Shown here piece after piece: positions 30,245 through 38,586 of a DNA stretch of 42,634 nt. Each line of letters begins with the position of its first letter. Position 1 is the stretch's first letter. Position numbers and translations under genes: made by a program. This DNA is from Xylanivirga thermophila (GTDB lineage: Bacteria > Bacillota > Clostridia > Caldicoprobacterales > Xylanivirgaceae). Under the pieces are notes generated by a model. It saw nothing but the letters and a program-made list of their open reading frames with translations, did no database searches and was not told where the DNA came from. The stretch covers positions 1 through 42,634 of the forward strand of contig NZ_RXHQ01000024.1 of assembly GCF_004138105.1 (NCBI RefSeq), given 5' to 3'.

Positions 30245-31000
30245 TTAATCTAATTCTCGATATTCTTTAGGCGATATGTTCATTATTTCCCTAAAATTTC
30301 GGTGGAAGGTTCTTAGGTTACTATAACCACAATTGAATGCAATTTTACCAATGGATTGATTGGTGTTTTTTAATAGATAACACGCCTGTGAAATCCGATA
30401 ATTATTTAAGTATGCAGTAAAGGTCATGTTCATCTGATTAGCAAACAACTTTGATAAATAAGGATAGTCGTATTTTAGATGTCTTGCAACGGATTTTAGT
30501 GTGCAATCATTAGAATAATTTTGCTCTATGTAAAGGAGAATTTTATAGAGTGTTTTGGTTTGAGCTGACTGTTTAATAGAAGCAAATGACTTTTGATTTA
30601 TAAAGTCATCACAAATAGCATACAGAAAGCTTTTCTGACTATAGATGGAATTTAGCTTTTTAAAATCTAAATTCTTCTCTAAATGCAATACATTATCATT
30701 GGGGATAAGTCCCTTATAACTTCTATAAAAATCTCCAATTAGTTCAGGCGAAAAGAGTATAATAGTAATTTTCGAAAAATCAACACTCTTAAATTCATGT
30801 ATCTGATTTGTAAATATAAAGGCTAAATCATTTTTTCTTAATAGATATTTTTTTTGGTCAATGGATACTGATAACTCACCATCATTGATATAAATTAATT
30901 CATATGCCCGATGAAAATGAAATGGAAATTGATAATTCTTCAATGAGAAAAATCGAAATAATTCTTTTTCATCTACCCCATGTTTTTCAAAAAACACCAT
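30245..31000 (-). CDS. AraC-family regulator
   Basis: This 251-residue protein has an N-terminal cupin-like half (FPFHFHRAYELIYINDGELS, typical AraC sensor) and a C-terminal double helix-turn-helix (CTLKSVARHLKYDYPYLSKL, then QSIGKIAFNCGYSNLRTFHR). It is divergent from the GH120 xylosidase gene and separated from it by 118 bp, so it most likely controls that gene with a xylo-oligosaccharide-type signal. A GGGGG site precedes the start. Confidence 0.85.
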   Translation of the reverse strand: MVFFEKHGVDEKELFRFFSLKNYQFPFHFHRAYELIYINDGELSVSIDQKKYLLRKNDLAFIFTNQIHEFKSVDFSKITIILFSPELIGDFYRSYKGLIPNDNVLHLEKNLDFKKLNSIYSQKSFLYAICDDFINQKSFASIKQSAQTKTLYKILLYIEQNYSNDCTLKSVARHLKYDYPYLSKLFANQMNMTFTAYLNNYRISQACYLLKNTNQSIGKIAFNCGYSNLRTFHRNFREIMNISPKEYRELD

Positions 31001-31056
31001 GACTTTTCCCCCTTTAAAACACTAATATTGTCTTAAAGTATACTACTTTTTGCATA

Positions 31057-31076
31057 GAAATAACAGCTGCTATTTC
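31057..31076. promoter_or_regulatory. Palindrome upstream of the GH120 gene
   Basis: GAAATAACAGCTGCTATTTC is a 20-bp palindrome with one mismatched pair. A TATAAT (31078-31083) follows immediately. It is a candidate regulator site, but the protein that binds it is not shown. Confidence 0.45.
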
Positions 31077-31118
31077 CTATAATGAAGTTAATCTAATTTG
31101 AAGGAGGTTATAAAAACA

Positions 31119-33035
31119 ATGGAATACCATGTAGCAAAAACCGGTTCCGATCAAGGACAAGGAACTTTGCAAAATCCATTTCTAACTATAAATAAAGCTG
31201 CCTCTCTTGCTATGGCTGGGGACACGATTATAGTCCATGAAGGGGTATACCGTGAATGGGTAAAACCTAGGTATAAAGGATTAAGTGATAAAAGAAGAAT
31301 TATCTATCAAGCGGCAGAAGGTGAAAAGGTAGTTATCAAAGGATCTGAGCAGGTACAAACTTGGCAAAAGGTAGAAGGGAATGTTTGGAAATGTGAGTTA
31401 CCAAACTCCTTTTTCAGTGAATTCAATCCGTATAAGGAAGAGATATTTGGAGACTGGCTGGTTACAGTGGATGAAAAGAAACATTTAGGGGATGTGTATC
31501 TAAATGGTATGTCATTTTATGAGGTTAGTTGTTATGAGGAATTGATTGACCCACAGGTTAGGACAGAAGTGCTAGATCATTGGACACAAAAAATTGTTCC
31601 TGTCCACAATCCTGAACAGACAAAATATGTATGGTTTGCAGAAGTAGATGCTGAGAATACAACAATTTATGCAAATTTTCAAGGTACTAATCCCAATGAA
31701 GAATTTGTTGAAATAAATGTGCGCAGATCTTGTTTTTATCCCACGGAAACAGGTATAGATTATATTACCGTGAAGGGCTTTGAGATGGCACAAGCAGCAA
31801 CACCATGGGCACCTCCTACAGCTAATCAACCGGGATTGATTGGTGCAAATTGGAGTAAAGGTTGGATAATTGAAGATAATATCATTCATGATGCAAAATG
31901 TAGTGCTATAAGTATTGGTAAAGAAGGTTCAACGGGACACAACTATCGTTCCATTCGGAAGGATAAACCTGGATATCAATATCAGTTGGAAGCTGTTTTT
32001 AGTGCCGAGCGTAATGGTTGGTCCAAGGAAAAGATTGGTTCCCATATTATCAGAAATAATATTATTTCTGATTGTGGTCAAAATGCAATTGTCGGCCATT
32101 TAGGATGTGTATTTAGTGAAATCTATAACAATCATATTTATAACATTGCTCTAAAACGTGAGTTCTATGGCCATGAAATAGCAGGTATAAAATTGCATGC
32201 GGCTATTGATGTACAGATTCATAATAATCGTATTCATGATTGTTCATTAGGTTTATGGTTGGATTGGCAGGCACAGGGTACAAGAGTTAGCAAAAACCTA
32301 TTTTATAATAATAACAGGGATTTATTTGTGGAAGTAAGCCATGGACCATATATGGTGGATCATAATATCATGGCTTCGGAATATGCAATAGATAATATAT
32401 CACAAGGTGGAGCATATATAAATAATTTAATTGCTGGAAAGATGAACCAGCAAAAAGTCTTAAATCGTTCTACACAATATCATCTTCCACACAGTACAAA
32501 AGTTGCAGGCTTTGCATTTGTTTATGGTGGGGATGATCGTTTCTACAATAATATTTTTATAGGAGCAGATGGATTAGAAGATGTTGGAACCTCACATTAT
32601 AAAAATTATACCACTTCTCTAGAAGAGTATATCGAAAATGTTAATAAAAAACATGGTGACCTTGAAGAATTTGAGTTAGTTGAGCAACCTGTGTATATTA
32701 ACAAAAATGCATACTTCAATGGAGCAGAGCCCTTCGAAAGAGAGAAAGACAAGCTGGTTGATAGAGAATTTGATCCAGAGTTTCGTATTATCGATAAAGG
32801 TGAAGAGGTTTATCTCTCATGCCAATTACCGGATAGTTTTGAGGAGATTATCGGAGAAATCCATTCAACAAAGACACTGGAACGGGTACGTATTGTGGAC
32901 GCTGAGTTTGAAAATCCCGATGGTAGTGATTTAATCTTAGACATTGATTTTCTAGATAAAAAAAGCCCTGAAAAAGGCCCCATAGGACCGATTGCTATTA
33001 TGACAAAAGGTAATAATTATATTAAAGTTTGGTAA
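31119..33035 (+). CDS. xylC: GH120 beta-xylosidase
   Basis: This 638-residue protein is a right-handed beta-helix (repeats such as SHIIRNNIISDCGQNAIVG and VQIHNNRIHDCSLGLWLDW) and matches Thermoanaerobacterium XylC in length and residue numbering. Asp382 (GLWLDW) and Glu405 (LFVEVSHG) fall at the positions reported as catalytic there. It lacks a signal peptide, so it hydrolyses imported xylo-oligosaccharides to xylose. ATG 31119 is chosen because GAAGGAGG lies upstream. A longer frame from TTG 31098 contains that site. GH120 is a small, rarely met family. No xylan transporter or xylanase is adjacent, so the gene stands alone with its divergent AraC regulator. Confidence 0.92.
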   Translation: MEYHVAKTGSDQGQGTLQNPFLTINKAASLAMAGDTIIVHEGVYREWVKPRYKGLSDKRRIIYQAAEGEKVVIKGSEQVQTWQKVEGNVWKCELPNSFFSEFNPYKEEIFGDWLVTVDEKKHLGDVYLNGMSFYEVSCYEELIDPQVRTEVLDHWTQKIVPVHNPEQTKYVWFAEVDAENTTIYANFQGTNPNEEFVEINVRRSCFYPTETGIDYITVKGFEMAQAATPWAPPTANQPGLIGANWSKGWIIEDNIIHDAKCSAISIGKEGSTGHNYRSIRKDKPGYQYQLEAVFSAERNGWSKEKIGSHIIRNNIISDCGQNAIVGHLGCVFSEIYNNHIYNIALKREFYGHEIAGIKLHAAIDVQIHNNRIHDCSLGLWLDWQAQGTRVSKNLFYNNNRDLFVEVSHGPYMVDHNIMASEYAIDNISQGGAYINNLIAGKMNQQKVLNRSTQYHLPHSTKVAGFAFVYGGDDRFYNNIFIGADGLEDVGTSHYKNYTTSLEEYIENVNKKHGDLEEFELVEQPVYINKNAYFNGAEPFEREKDKLVDREFDPEFRIIDKGEEVYLSCQLPDSFEEIIGEIHSTKTLERVRIVDAEFENPDGSDLILDIDFLDKKSPEKGPIGPIAIMTKGNNYIKVW

Positions 33036-33050
33036 TCACTTTATAGGTAG

Positions 33051-33086
33051 AAGCCTTGCTCCCTAGTTCATAGGGGTGCAGGGCTT
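33051..33086 (+). terminator. Hairpin after GH120
   Basis: AAGCCTTGC and CCCTA pair with the right arm TAGGGGTGCAGGGCTT, with one mismatch and one bulge. A short T-containing stretch follows. It is a plausible terminator. Confidence 0.6.
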
Positions 33087-33338
33087 TAATTGTTTGCTGT
33101 AAAACGAGAGATTTGGCTAAAAAGTAGTAAGTTGTAAAAAGCAGATGATTTTATAGATAATATGGTGTAAAATAAAGGTGCATGGTATATATTAGTAATA
33201 TAATGTGAATTTTTGGGATGAGTATTATTGTAAAGTTTAAAAAGGCCATATTAGGGCAGATGATACATAAACAGTTTCAGAAGAACGACTGTTAAATTTG
33301 CCAGGTAAAAGTATTCTATTATAGAATGAGAAAAAATA
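33087..33338 (+). other. Non-coding stretch before the GNAT fragment
   Basis: No gene or repeat of note is seen, except the small palindrome ATTCTAT-T-ATAGAAT at 33313-33327, just ahead of the next start codon. Confidence 0.5.
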
Positions 33339-33533
33339 ATGAATAGTATAGGTACCCAAAATATTGAAACAAAAAGACTTATTTTAAGAAAGATAGCCAT
33401 AAGTGATGCTGAGGATATGTTTAATAATTGGGCAAGCGATAACGAGGTTACTAAATATGTAACTTGGAGAGCACATAAAAGCATAGAGGATACAAGGAAG
33501 ATCATTAACTTTTGGCTTATTATTCCATATTGA
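33339..33533 (+). pseudogene. Truncated GNAT acetyltransferase (RimJ/RimL type)
   Basis: The 64 codons read as the N terminus of a GNAT enzyme: IETKRLILRKIAISDAEDMFNNWASDNEV, then KYVTW and DTRKIINFWL. The frame ends in TGA at about residue 64, whereas the family is usually about 180 residues, and no remaining acetyl-CoA-binding region follows. The last three residues (IPY) no longer look like the family, so a deletion joins this fragment to unrelated DNA. No convincing ribosome site precedes the ATG. Confidence 0.75.
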
Positions 33534-33586
33534 GGGAAGAAAGGAGGAAAGGAAATAAATTTATTCAATTTTAAGGAGATGTTGAT

Positions 33587-33781
33587 ATGAGAAAAGAGCT
33601 ATTCATAGGGATTTTTGCACAAGCAATTTACATTGTTTTAAGTCGTTTTTTTAATGCACCTGAATTATTTTTAGGATTTTTGCAAGGGCTGGCAGTATGT
33701 TTTATTATCATAGGTATTTTACCTAGAGAGTCTTATTCAAAATTGAAAGAATGGAAAAGGGCTATTCGACTTGACAACTAA
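33587..33781 (+). CDS. Small two-helix membrane protein, unknown
   Basis: This 64-residue protein has two hydrophobic segments (about 5-19 and 25-45), then a basic tail (ESYSKLKEWKRAIRLDN). AAGGAGATGTTGAT precedes the ATG, which supports real translation. I do not recognise the family. It lies just after a truncated GNAT gene in a decayed area. Confidence 0.55.
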   Translation: MRKELFIGIFAQAIYIVLSRFFNAPELFLGFLQGLAVCFIIIGILPRESYSKLKEWKRAIRLDN

Positions 33782-33859
33782 CAAGCGTATATTTTTCTGT
33801 ATTTATAGGAATTTAGATGTTCAAATTTGCGTGTACCTGTATTACTAATTAGAATTAGT

Positions 33860-33924
33860 CATAGCAAGCATCCCACTGTATTTGATTTTTTCATCAAAAA
33901 CTTATACGTGATTTTCTTGCTATG
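33860..33924. repeat. Nested inverted repeats in a gene-free stretch
   Basis: CATAGCAAG (33860-33868) pairs with CTTGCTATG (33916-33924). Inside the loop, TTTGAT (33881-33886) pairs with ATCAAA (33893-33898). The rest of 33782-34209 shows nothing firm apart from the small open frame at 33960. Confidence 0.4.
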
Positions 33925-33959
33925 CTTCTATATTTTTTGTTTTTGCATTTAATTATATA

Positions 33960-34103
33960 ATGAACTTTTTTATAATAGACCTTATTAAAGATTGGGCTTG
34001 GAAAATATCACTTATAATGGGACATTTATCTACATATATAGAAACGATATTTTCTGAAAAGGATAATAAGGATATAGTTGAAGAGATAGTAAGTGAGCCG
34101 TAA
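33960..34103 (+). CDS. Possible 47-residue open frame
   Basis: An ATG frame reads MNFFIIDLIKDWAWKISLI and continues to a TAA at 34101 with an acidic tail (KDIVEEIVSEP). No ribosome site is seen and no family is recognised. It may be the end of a lost gene. Confidence 0.25.
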   Translation: MNFFIIDLIKDWAWKISLIMGHLSTYIETIFSEKDNKDIVEEIVSEP

Positions 34104-34209
34104 CCTCACAAAGAGTACTTATATAAAAATTAAACTGTATTATAAATTATTATGACCTATTAGTATTTTATTGTGTACTAGAGATTATTTAAGTGTTGGA
34201 GAGTGGAAA

Positions 34210-34786
34210 ATGAAAAATCTAATTTTTATAAATGGAACTATGGGCGTAGGAAAGACAGCAACAAGCAGAGAATTGCAAAAACTATTGCCAAATTGTGTCT
34301 TTCTTGATGGTGATTGGTGTTGGGATATGTCACCTTTTATCGTGAATGATGAAACCAAAAAGATGGTAGTAGATAATATTAGTTATCTCTTAAATAATTT
34401 TATTTCATGTTCGGTGTATGAAAATGTTATTTTTTGTTGGGTAATGCATAAACAAGGTGTTCTTGATGATGCCTCTCTCTTAATTACATCTATAAGGGTT
34501 GGTATATGTAATGCATAAACAAGGTGTTCTTGATGATGTATTATCTAGATTAGACAAACGCGATTCTATATTATATAAGTTTTCTCTAGTATGTTCAGAA
34601 CAATCATTAATTTCACGAATTACAAAGGATGTAGAACTGGGAATAAGGACTAAAGACGTTATTAACAGAAGTATACCAAGATTAAAAAATTATGTTGAAA
34701 TGGATACAGAGAAAATTGATGTAAGCAAGATTTCTGCCAAAGAAGCAGCAGAAATAATATTTAAGCGCATTATACACAAACCATAA
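34210..34786 (+). pseudogene. P-loop nucleotide kinase-like gene broken by a 67-bp insertion
   Basis: The first part (from ATG 34210) has the P-loop GTMGVGKT at residues 9-16 and LDGDWCWDM, as in small shikimate/adenylate-kinase-like AAA proteins. After the first VMHKQGVLDD the frame runs into foreign codons and a stop at 34516-34518. A second copy of the same DNA restores the true frame (VMHKQGVLDD then VLSRLDKRD), which continues to KRIIHKP. Removing one 67-bp unit joins both halves into one protein of about 170 residues. The two open frames visible here are therefore one interrupted gene. Confidence 0.8.
34441..34538 (+). repeat. 31-bp direct repeat flanking a 36-bp insert
   Basis: The 31 bases at 34441-34471 recur exactly at 34508-34538. 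The 36 bases between them match nothing else I saw. The 67-bp unit is not a multiple of three and breaks the kinase gene. Confidence 0.9.
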
Positions 34787-34853
34787 TCATTATAAATAAT
34801 ATTCTTCTTAAAGCACTCCAACACATACAAACCAAGCAAAACTTTCCTTTTTG

Positions 34854-35710
34854 CAAATAGAGTCTTTCCAAAGTTGCAAAAAACAGGGCTTTAGAACAAC
34901 ATTATTTTCGTTTTGGAACGAGTTTATTTGGTGTTGACAACATCTGTGACCATCAAATAAAGTCGTTCCCTCAAGATCATACCCCTCAACCCCTTGATAC
35001 TACTGCCCTTGAACCTGAATTGTAATAAACTACAAGAAAATAAAGTCGCTTCCTGAAAAGACGTTTTTTAATACATAATCTGGAAAATATGGGAGGGAAT
35101 AAAGAAAATAAAGTCGTTCCGTAAGGGCAGGATTTAGGGGAAAATTTAAGGGAAACAAGAGAAAGAAAAGGGGGCTAAAGGCCTCATATTAGAGGGATAG
35201 AAAGATTTTAAAATAAGAAAAAATAAAAGAAGAAAAACCTTTAAACCTTACTTCCTGACCCTGTTCCAGAGAACAACTTTATTTGCCGGGGAACAACTTT
35301 ATTTGCTGGGGAAAGGGTTTATTTGATGTTGACAACATCATGTGAATATAAAATAAACTCATTCCCTCCCCAACTCCGCAAACCCGCATGGTTGGTGTAT
35401 GGGATAAAATGGATGCAAATAAAGATGTTCCATAAAATAGATGATTAGATAGAATTAAATGGTAAAATTGGAAGAGAAAAAAGTAAATAAAGGCGTTCCG
35501 TAGAAGGGATAAGGAATAAGGGGAAAGGGATAAGGAGAAAAAGATAAAATCCTTCGTAATCCGCATGATAAGTGGATTATGAAGGATTGATTTATTTTAT
35601 TGGATAACATCCTTATCCCTTAAACCTATTCACTTAATCCTGTTCCGAAGGAACATCTTTATTTTCAGCGGAACGACTTTATTTGCAATGGAACGAGTTT
35701 ATTTGATGTT
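34854..35710. repeat. Mirrored array of a 16-20 bp element, at least 15 copies
   Basis: A core close to GGAACGACTTTATTTG occurs forward (GAAC at 34894, 34916; 35271, 35291, 35311; 35651, 35671, 35691) and inverted (34854, 34954, 35037, 35105, 35350, 35416, 35485). Two triplets have an exact 20-bp period. Three blocks repeat about every 380-395 bp. The last forward copy in blocks one and two is followed by a palindrome around TGTTGACAACA, and inverted copies follow. Each block also has a purine-rich tail. No reading frame with a ribosome site is seen in the 1.18 kb from 34787 to 35964. The function is unknown. Confidence 0.85.
35548..35588. terminator. Strong hairpin inside the repeat tract
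   Basis: AATCCTTCGTAATCC pairs with GGATTATGAAGGATT (one G-T wobble) around an 11-nt loop, followed by gatttatttt. It could terminate a transcript that crosses the second block. Confidence 0.55.
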
Positions 35711-35841
35711 TACACAGAAGGCAGGATTAAGGAACAAGGAGAAAGGGAATAGAGTACATTATTGAAATTTAGCATGGGAATATATAGTTTGCTCTAAAAG
35801 TGGTAGAAATTTAGCCAAGAAAAAATAAAATTATGGATTTA

Positions 35842-35870
35842 TTGACAAATTTATACTTGTGATATATAGT
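35842..35870 (+). promoter_or_regulatory. Promoter of the Cys-rich small protein gene
   Basis: TTGACA (35842-35847) and TATAGT (35865-35870) are 17 bp apart. The leader to the gene at 35965 would be about 90 nt. The promoter lies directly downstream of the repeat tract. Confidence 0.75.
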
Positions 35871-35964
35871 AAATTGTAGAATATACATTCTTAACGACAT
35901 ATATGTGGATTCACTTTCGTTTGCTTCATGTGGATATATTAATTTTTAGAAAGGAGGCAGAATA

Positions 35965-36177
35965 ATGCCATACTATTATGTTAATAACGACCAAACCAGA
36001 AATCCGGGTCTACATCATGAAGTACATACTGAGGAACATGCAAATGAACTGAAAATCTCAAACAAAACATATCTAGGTTATTTTCCTAATTGTGTAGGTG
36101 CTAAGAAGAAAGCAAAAGAGATTTACAGCGACGCTGATGGATGCGCAATTTGTTGTCCGCTATGTCATGAAGGATAA
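35965..36177 (+). CDS. Small Cys/His-rich protein
   Basis: This 70-residue protein starts MPYYYVNNDQ and has a His cluster (HHEVHTEEHAN, residues 17-26), YLGYFPNC with Cys43, and a C-terminal CAICCPLCH motif (Cys60, 63, 64, 67 and His68). The residues suggest zinc or another metal. AAAGGAGG precedes the ATG and a consensus promoter lies upstream. I have a general memory of short proteins with this YYVN...EVH...YLG.F..C layout in bacterial accessory regions, but know no proven function. It precedes two nucleotidyltransferase modules and may belong with them, although a terminator separates them. Confidence 0.75.
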   Translation: MPYYYVNNDQTRNPGLHHEVHTEEHANELKISNKTYLGYFPNCVGAKKKAKEIYSDADGCAICCPLCHEG

Positions 36178-36385
36178 ACTATATTATATTTTAATAATTA
36201 ATTGTCTAAAACGTTGTGGAGATAGAAATATTACATTTTCAAGATTAGTTTGAATATTGGAATAATTAGGAGTTAAGGAAAGAGATAAAAGTTAGATGAT
36301 GAAGGATGGCTGAATTTTGAAAGAACATGAGGAAACATTGAAATAGATTAGAGAATTCATTTGAGATAAGATTTATATTTTGATG

Positions 36386-36423
36386 AAGGCTGAACACCTT
36401 TTTTATAAACGTTCAGTCTTTTT
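36386..36423 (+). terminator. Terminator before the first CD-NTase gene
   Basis: AAGGCTGAAC pairs with GTTCAGTCTT (one G-T wobble) around a 15-nt loop, and a T-run follows. The 290-bp gap 36178-36467 holds no gene. Confidence 0.7.
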
Positions 36424-36467
36424 CATATAGTGAAACGTTTACAATTCTGTTTAAGGGTGATAAGTAC

Positions 36468-37451
36468 ATGTCTATTAATAATGAGTTTAATAGATTTATA
36501 AGAGAAAATTTGGCTTTGTCACTAAAGGATATTAGTTCAAGAGTTAAAAGTAGAGAATGGCTTATAGATAGAGTAATTCAGAAGATAAAAGAAAAAATAG
36601 ATAGCCCTCAATTATATAAGGAAAATGGCCAAGAATATATAACATTTGGTAGTTATTTTAAAGGGACCAAAGTATCTGATGTGGATGAATTTGATATTAT
36701 GCTTATTATTGATTCGAATGGTGGGGTGTTTAAGCAAGGAGGAGTTCAAATAGGCGAAGGAATTGGTATTATTGACCCTAACCCTAAATACTTTGATAAA
36801 TATAAGAAAGACAACGACCCTGAATCTGTAAGTCCAAGGAAGATAATGAATTGGTTAAAGGGTATTATTGATGAAGTTTTAGAACCTTATGATTGTGAAC
36901 CTGGCGAAAAAGATGGACAGGCTGTTACAGCACATATTAAAAGTAAAGATATATATATTGATTTTGTACCTGGAAGCATTTTTAGAAAAGTTGGTTCTAA
37001 TGAGATATTTTACACTATACCAAAGGGGGATGCAGATGGGGGCTGGATTATAACAAATCCACGAATTGATAAGGAAATTGTTAATGAAACTGGTTCAAAG
37101 TATGAACAATTCAAAAATAGCATTAGATTATTTAAATATATTTTTAAAGAAAGTTATAATGTGAAGATATCATCTTATGCGGTTGAATCAGCACATATAG
37201 ATTTTGAGAGGAAATACTATTTTTATGATAATTATAAGTATGATTTTATCAACATTTTGAATCATTTTATAACGCTTGTACAAAACAAAAAAATTCCGGA
37301 TATGAGGGATAGCAGCATAAATCTCATATCGAACATTAACTACGATGCCTGCTTGCAAAAATTAAATAGAATTAAAGAACGATTTCTTGATTTAGATGAG
37401 GAGAGTACCACATTAGCAACTGATGTCGATGCTTTTTTAAGAAATAAGTAA
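36468..37451 (+). CDS. cGAS/DncV-like nucleotidyltransferase (CD-NTase)
   Basis: This 327-residue protein has the nucleotidyltransferase active site: GS at 61-62, then KVSDVDEFDIMLI with Glu74 and Asp76 placed like the metal-binding Glu/Asp of animal cGAS (EFD), and a third acidic residue Asp165 in DIYIDFVPG. It would make a cyclic or linear nucleotide second messenger in the cytoplasm when phage infection is sensed. The gene of a four-helix membrane protein follows 16 bp later, so the pair looks like a minimal CBASS-type operon. The start follows AAGGGTGAT. No ubiquitin-like or HORMA/TRIP13 accessory genes are present. The nucleotide product cannot be predicted. Confidence 0.8.
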   Translation: MSINNEFNRFIRENLALSLKDISSRVKSREWLIDRVIQKIKEKIDSPQLYKENGQEYITFGSYFKGTKVSDVDEFDIMLIIDSNGGVFKQGGVQIGEGIGIIDPNPKYFDKYKKDNDPESVSPRKIMNWLKGIIDEVLEPYDCEPGEKDGQAVTAHIKSKDIYIDFVPGSIFRKVGSNEIFYTIPKGDADGGWIITNPRIDKEIVNETGSKYEQFKNSIRLFKYIFKESYNVKISSYAVESAHIDFERKYYFYDNYKYDFINILNHFITLVQNKKIPDMRDSSINLISNINYDACLQKLNRIKERFLDLDEESTTLATDVDAFLRNK

Positions 37452-37467
37452 ATGGTTGGTGATATGT

Positions 37468-38406
37468 TTGAATGATATTAATAAAAAACAAAATGAGGAA
37501 GAATTTTTATTGTATTTTTTTGCTCAAAGAAAATTATATTCAAATGCAAAAATAATTAATCTTCTGCTATTTTGGATAGGAGTTGCAATTTATATATTAG
37601 GACTTTTACCTGCTGTTAAAAATAATTTTGATTATCATTATAATTTAGCAACTGTTATATGGATAGTTATATCTCAAATTCTTAATGATAGAAGTGCATC
37701 AATTAAGTTAATGGCTGCAGAATATCAAGAATATATTGATAGAAGTTTGTTCGACTTTCCAATTAACGATGATATTATAAGTAATCTAGACAAGTTGAAA
37801 AGATACGCAATAGATTTAAAGATAAAGCATAATAAAGAATTTAATGAAAAAATTAAACCTAATACTAAAGGAACTATTTATAATTGGTATAGTGATGTAT
37901 CAAATCTACCTATTGAAATTGCTAGGCTCTTTTGTCAAAATGAAAACTGCCACTGGGAAAGTAAACTTAGAAGAGATTATAATAAGGTATTGTATTTTCT
38001 TATTATCACTGCAATAAGTATGTATGTTTATATGTTAGTAAAGTATTATTCTGGATATGCAATTTTTAACCTAATATATGCTATACCGGTAAGCATTGAA
38101 ATTATGAAGTTAATTAAGCATAATAATGAAATAATAAAAATTTGTGATGAATTGGAAGACAGAATAAATAGGGTTTATACATATATTTCCAAGGAACTAA
38201 ATGATATAGATAATCAGTATCTTTATAAAGAATCAATTGTTATCCAAAGAAAAATATTTGACTATAGAAAAACCAATATTTCTATACCAGATTTTTTATA
38301 TTACTTTTTAAGAAAAAAGTATCAAAAAGAATCAACACAATTCATTGAAATGTTAAAAGGCGAAATTTTAGATAAGTATAAAAAAGCAATTATTACAGAG
38401 GACTGA
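37468..38406 (+). CDS. S-4TM-type membrane effector
   Basis: This 312-residue protein has the layout of the SMODS-associated four-helix (S-4TM) family: an N-terminal KQNEEEFLLYFFAQRKLYS helix, two membrane segments (about 29-50 and 57-73), a soluble middle with DVSNLPIEIARLFCQNEN and LRRDYN, two more segments (about 173-192 and 198-214), and a coiled tail ending IPDFLYYFLRKKYQ. These proteins are predicted to disrupt the membrane when the partner nucleotidyltransferase makes its signal. TTG 37468 is chosen because GGTTGGTGAT lies just upstream and the family begins M-N-x-I. The longer TTG 37456 lacks a site. The family assignment rests on pattern memory. Confidence 0.75.
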   Translation: MNDINKKQNEEEFLLYFFAQRKLYSNAKIINLLLFWIGVAIYILGLLPAVKNNFDYHYNLATVIWIVISQILNDRSASIKLMAAEYQEYIDRSLFDFPINDDIISNLDKLKRYAIDLKIKHNKEFNEKIKPNTKGTIYNWYSDVSNLPIEIARLFCQNENCHWESKLRRDYNKVLYFLIITAISMYVYMLVKYYSGYAIFNLIYAIPVSIEIMKLIKHNNEIIKICDELEDRINRVYTYISKELNDIDNQYLYKESIVIQRKIFDYRKTNISIPDFLYYFLRKKYQKESTQFIEMLKGEILDKYKKAIITED

Positions 38407-38586
38407 CTCGTATTTTATTAAAAGTTGTTAATAAATTTAAGACACATGAGTAAAAAGATAAAATTAGAAGATATGTCTAATAAATGCAGTAAAAAATGAA
38501 TAAAATGATGAACATTAAACGTGAATATTGTATAATATTGTTGAATGGAACATAATGGTATTATTTCTATTTTAAGAGGTGAAAAT

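Noticed and set aside
34499-34786. An independent 95-residue gene after the kinase
   Set aside because: Its start repeats the DNA of the preceding frame and its sequence continues the kinase. It is the second half of one broken gene.
34854-35710. CRISPR array
   Set aside because: Repeats have a 20-bp period with no unique spacers, occur in both orientations and have no cas gene near.
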